From positions 1 through 24,717 of IMG/VR virus record IMGVR_UViG_3300042876_000129: a DNA stretch of 24,717 nt. One strand, given 5' to 3'. Under the pieces are notes generated by a model, which saw nothing but the letters and a program-made list of their open reading frames with translations, made no database searches and had not been told where the DNA came from. Made by a program: the position numbers and the translations under genes. The DNA comes from a virus. Positions within the stretch are counted from its first letter, which is position 1; each line of letters opens with the position of its first letter. Positions 23,941 through 24,717 of the stretch are shown here, piece by piece.

Positions 23941-24120
23941 GGGGGTGACCTGGTTTAGACAGGGTGCGAATATGGTAACAGGAGAACGCAAAAGTCTGAA
24001 AGGACAATATTTTCTACATGGAGCCAATGCTCGACAAGGTCGCTGCATAGCTCAAAGGCCGTAACTGACAACCCGATTAAAACATTCAGATCGGTAATAT
24101 CAGAAGCGGCCTTCGGTTTT
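23941..24120 (+). ncRNA. ssrA: Permuted tmRNA: coding piece (5' portion with tag frame)
   Basis: The 5' portion of a tmRNA, encoded second. GGGGGTG (23941-23947) is the 5' acceptor strand and pairs over 7 bp (two G-U) with CATCTCC at 23742-23748. ACCTGGTTTAGACAGGG follows, one base away from the strongly conserved tmRNA D-arm segment GGTTTCGACAGGG. GTAAC (23975-23979), GAACGC (23984-23989) and AAAGT (23991-23995) pair in order with GTTAC, GCGTTC and ACTTT upstream, rebuilding helix P2. A tag frame follows, ending GCT GCA TAG at 24042-24050. The 3' part folds as a nested hairpin: AAGGCCG/CGGCCTT (24055-24061, 24107-24113), CTGA/TCAG and CCGAT/ATCGG, ending in TTTTT. A classic first pseudoknot was not found. 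Confidence 0.82.
24000..24050 (+). other. tmRNA tag reading frame (putative)
   Basis: The frame ends Val-Ala-Ala-stop, a usual proteolysis-signal ending like the VAA ends of alphaproteobacterial tags. Upstream in frame it is closed by TGA at 23997-23999, so the longest possible tag is 16 codons starting AAG GAC AAT (Lys-Asp-Asn-Ile-Phe-Tyr and onward to Leu-Asp-Lys-Val-Ala-Ala). The exact resume codon is uncertain. AAAAGTC just before that TGA resembles the AGTC that precedes the resume codon in E. coli, but sits one codon too early. Confidence 0.55.
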
Positions 24121-24121
24121 T
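24055..24121 (+). terminator. Long nested hairpin with T-run ending the tmRNA coding piece
   Basis: AAGGCCG (24055-24061) pairs with CGGCCTT (24107-24113), enclosing CTGA/TCAG and CCGAT/ATCGG, then CGG and a TTTTT run. It may terminate transcription, or be a stem of the tmRNA itself with the true terminator at 24186. Confidence 0.5.
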
Positions 24122-24185
24122 ATATCTTTACAGTATTGCCCGCCCCGCTTCCCATCAGATCAGCGCGCTCAGGGTTGGCGTTATG

Positions 24186-24224
24186 GAGCCGGATCGGTGC
24201 AAACTGATCCGGCTTCTCTGTTTT
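24186..24224 (+). terminator. Strong Rho-independent terminator
   Basis: GAGCCGGATC (24186-24195) pairs with GATCCGGCTT (24206-24215) over 9 Watson-Crick pairs plus one G-T, with a 10-base loop, followed by CTCTGTTTT. It is the clearest terminator of the gene-free stretch and probably ends the tmRNA transcript. The remaining bases between 24122 and 24320 show no convincing gene. Confidence 0.75.
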
Positions 24225-24321
24225 GAACCGTTCCGATCCATGCCGGAAAGCCTATATCTATTGGGTTGTATGGCAAATTTCGGTTTGATCGAAAAAAAAT
24301 GTTGAAAAAGTGATGAAAAGT

Positions 24322-24353
24322 TTTGGTGGTTCTAAATAAATAATTTAAATTTG
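24322..24353 (+). promoter_or_regulatory. Bacteroidota-type promoter (TTTG / TAnnTTTG)
   Basis: TTTG at 24322-24325 and TAAATTTG at 24346-24353 are separated by 20 bases, close to the -33 / -7 arrangement of Bacteroidota primary-sigma promoters. The palindrome AATTTAAATT overlaps the -7 box, but in AT-rich sequence this means little. Transcription would start near 24360, about 25 bases before the ATG at 24384. Confidence 0.75.
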
Positions 24354-24383
24354 GTACGGATTAAAAACTAAAAACCAAAAGCA

Positions 24384-24635
24384 ATGTTAAACATCAACAG
24401 AACGGAGAAAAAACGGCAAGGTTCGTTAATCTCAAAAATTAAATCATTATTTTCCAAAAAGAATCCAGTGATCGAAACTAAACCGATTGTCAAAACAGAA
24501 CAGAAATTTGTTCCTGAAAAAGTGTCTAATCGGATCGTCCCAAACCACAACAATCGCAAGCGTACTCGTGGTCGGATCATTCAGGAAATACGCATCGGGA
24601 ATCATTGCCGGTATATTTATCACAGCGCAATCTAA
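24384..24635 (+). CDS. Small basic protein of unknown function
   Basis: The 83-residue product is strongly basic, with an N-terminal LNINRTEKKRQGSLISKIKSLFSKK segment that could form an amphipathic helix and a second Arg-rich cluster NHNNRKRTRGRIIQEIRIG. It might bind nucleic acid, but I recognise no family. A good Bacteroidota promoter lies about 30 bases upstream, and the start is preceded by an A-rich leader without Shine-Dalgarno sequence, as is common in that phylum. Being separately transcribed after the late genes, it may be the first gene of an early or regulatory region. Confidence 0.6.
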   Translation: MLNINRTEKKRQGSLISKIKSLFSKKNPVIETKPIVKTEQKFVPEKVSNRIVPNHNNRKRTRGRIIQEIRIGNHCRYIYHSAI

Positions 24636-24678
24636 AGAAAATGCCGTCACCTATTGCACATATCGAAAACGCTTCCAG

Positions 24679-24717
24679 ATGAAAATCGAAAGACCACACC
24701 CAGCTACAATAAAATGG
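24679..24717 (+). CDS. Possible start of a gene cut by the window end
   Basis: An ATG at 24679 opens a frame (MKIERPHPATIKW) that is still open at the end of the window, 13 codons later. The ATG overlaps a TGA that closes a 13-codon mini-frame starting at 24641, the same ATGA junction seen elsewhere. Too short for any assignment. Confidence 0.25.
   Translation, partial: MKIERPHPATIKW

Noticed and set aside
23612-24300. CRISPR array or tandem repeat in the gene-free stretch
   Set aside because: The inverted repeats there are all different and non-periodic; they are explained by tmRNA helices and terminators.
24183-24302. Short plus-strand frame of about 39 codons starting ATG GAG CCG GAT
   Set aside because: It runs through the strong terminator hairpin at 24186-24215, and the product looks random.

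Overview
The window is one strand of the late (structural and lysis) region of a tailed phage or prophage with an HK97-type capsid and a long, probably non-contractile tail (siphovirus type). Every credible gene is on the plus strand. Most neighbours overlap by a few bases (ATGA or TAATG junctions). The host is most likely a member of the Bacteroidota. Three things point there: the -7 motif TAnnTTTG occurs in front of the two transcription units that start after the lysis genes; ordinary Shine-Dalgarno sequences are scarce; and two products carry Bacteroidota-style export signals (a Sec signal ending in FGQ, and a lipoprotein with Cys-Ser-Lys-Glu-Glu). I cannot name a genus.

Layout: 40-2113 terminase small and large subunits; 2110-3099 small unassigned genes, one of them apparently frameshifted; 3071-6626 a five-gene sugar cassette (nucleotide-sugar dehydrogenase-like protein, glycosyltransferase-like protein, methyltransferase, GT4-type and GT2-type glycosyltransferases); 6686-9986 portal, prohead protease and major capsid protein; a hairpin terminator; 10024-12495 head-tail connectors and tail terminator, interrupted by another GT2-like gene at 10586-11401; 12492-15596 a small lysine-rich protein, the tail tube, the tail assembly chaperones with a lambda-type -1 frameshift (GGGAAAG at 13358-13364), and the tape measure; 15596-21684 a baseplate/tail-tip protein and a 1318-residue fibre that begins with a signal peptide; 21707-22288 a lipoprotein; 22285-23591 three small membrane proteins (holin/spanin candidates) and an M15-type peptidoglycan peptidase.

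The most striking element lies in the 790-base gene-free stretch after the endolysin. The 3' part of a tmRNA (T arm and 3' acceptor strand, 23680-23749) is encoded upstream of the 5' part of a tmRNA (5' acceptor strand, D-like arm, P2 strand and a tag frame ending Val-Ala-Ala-stop, 23941-24050). The two parts pair with each other as a complete tmRNA should: a 7-bp acceptor stem and at least two P2 helices. This is the signature of a circularly permuted, probably two-piece, tmRNA, here carried by a phage. A perfect TAnnTTTG box precedes it, a 9-bp hairpin sits in the intervening segment, and terminator-like hairpins follow. Permuted tmRNA genes are known from alphaproteobacteria, some cyanobacteria and some betaproteobacteria. 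I know of no well-described example in a Bacteroidota phage, but I could not search for one.

The genes read as one late programme: package DNA, build head and tail, perhaps glycosylate virion proteins with the embedded sugar enzymes, then lyse. The tmRNA unit and a separate small gene with its own promoter mark the start of another transcriptional region at the right end.
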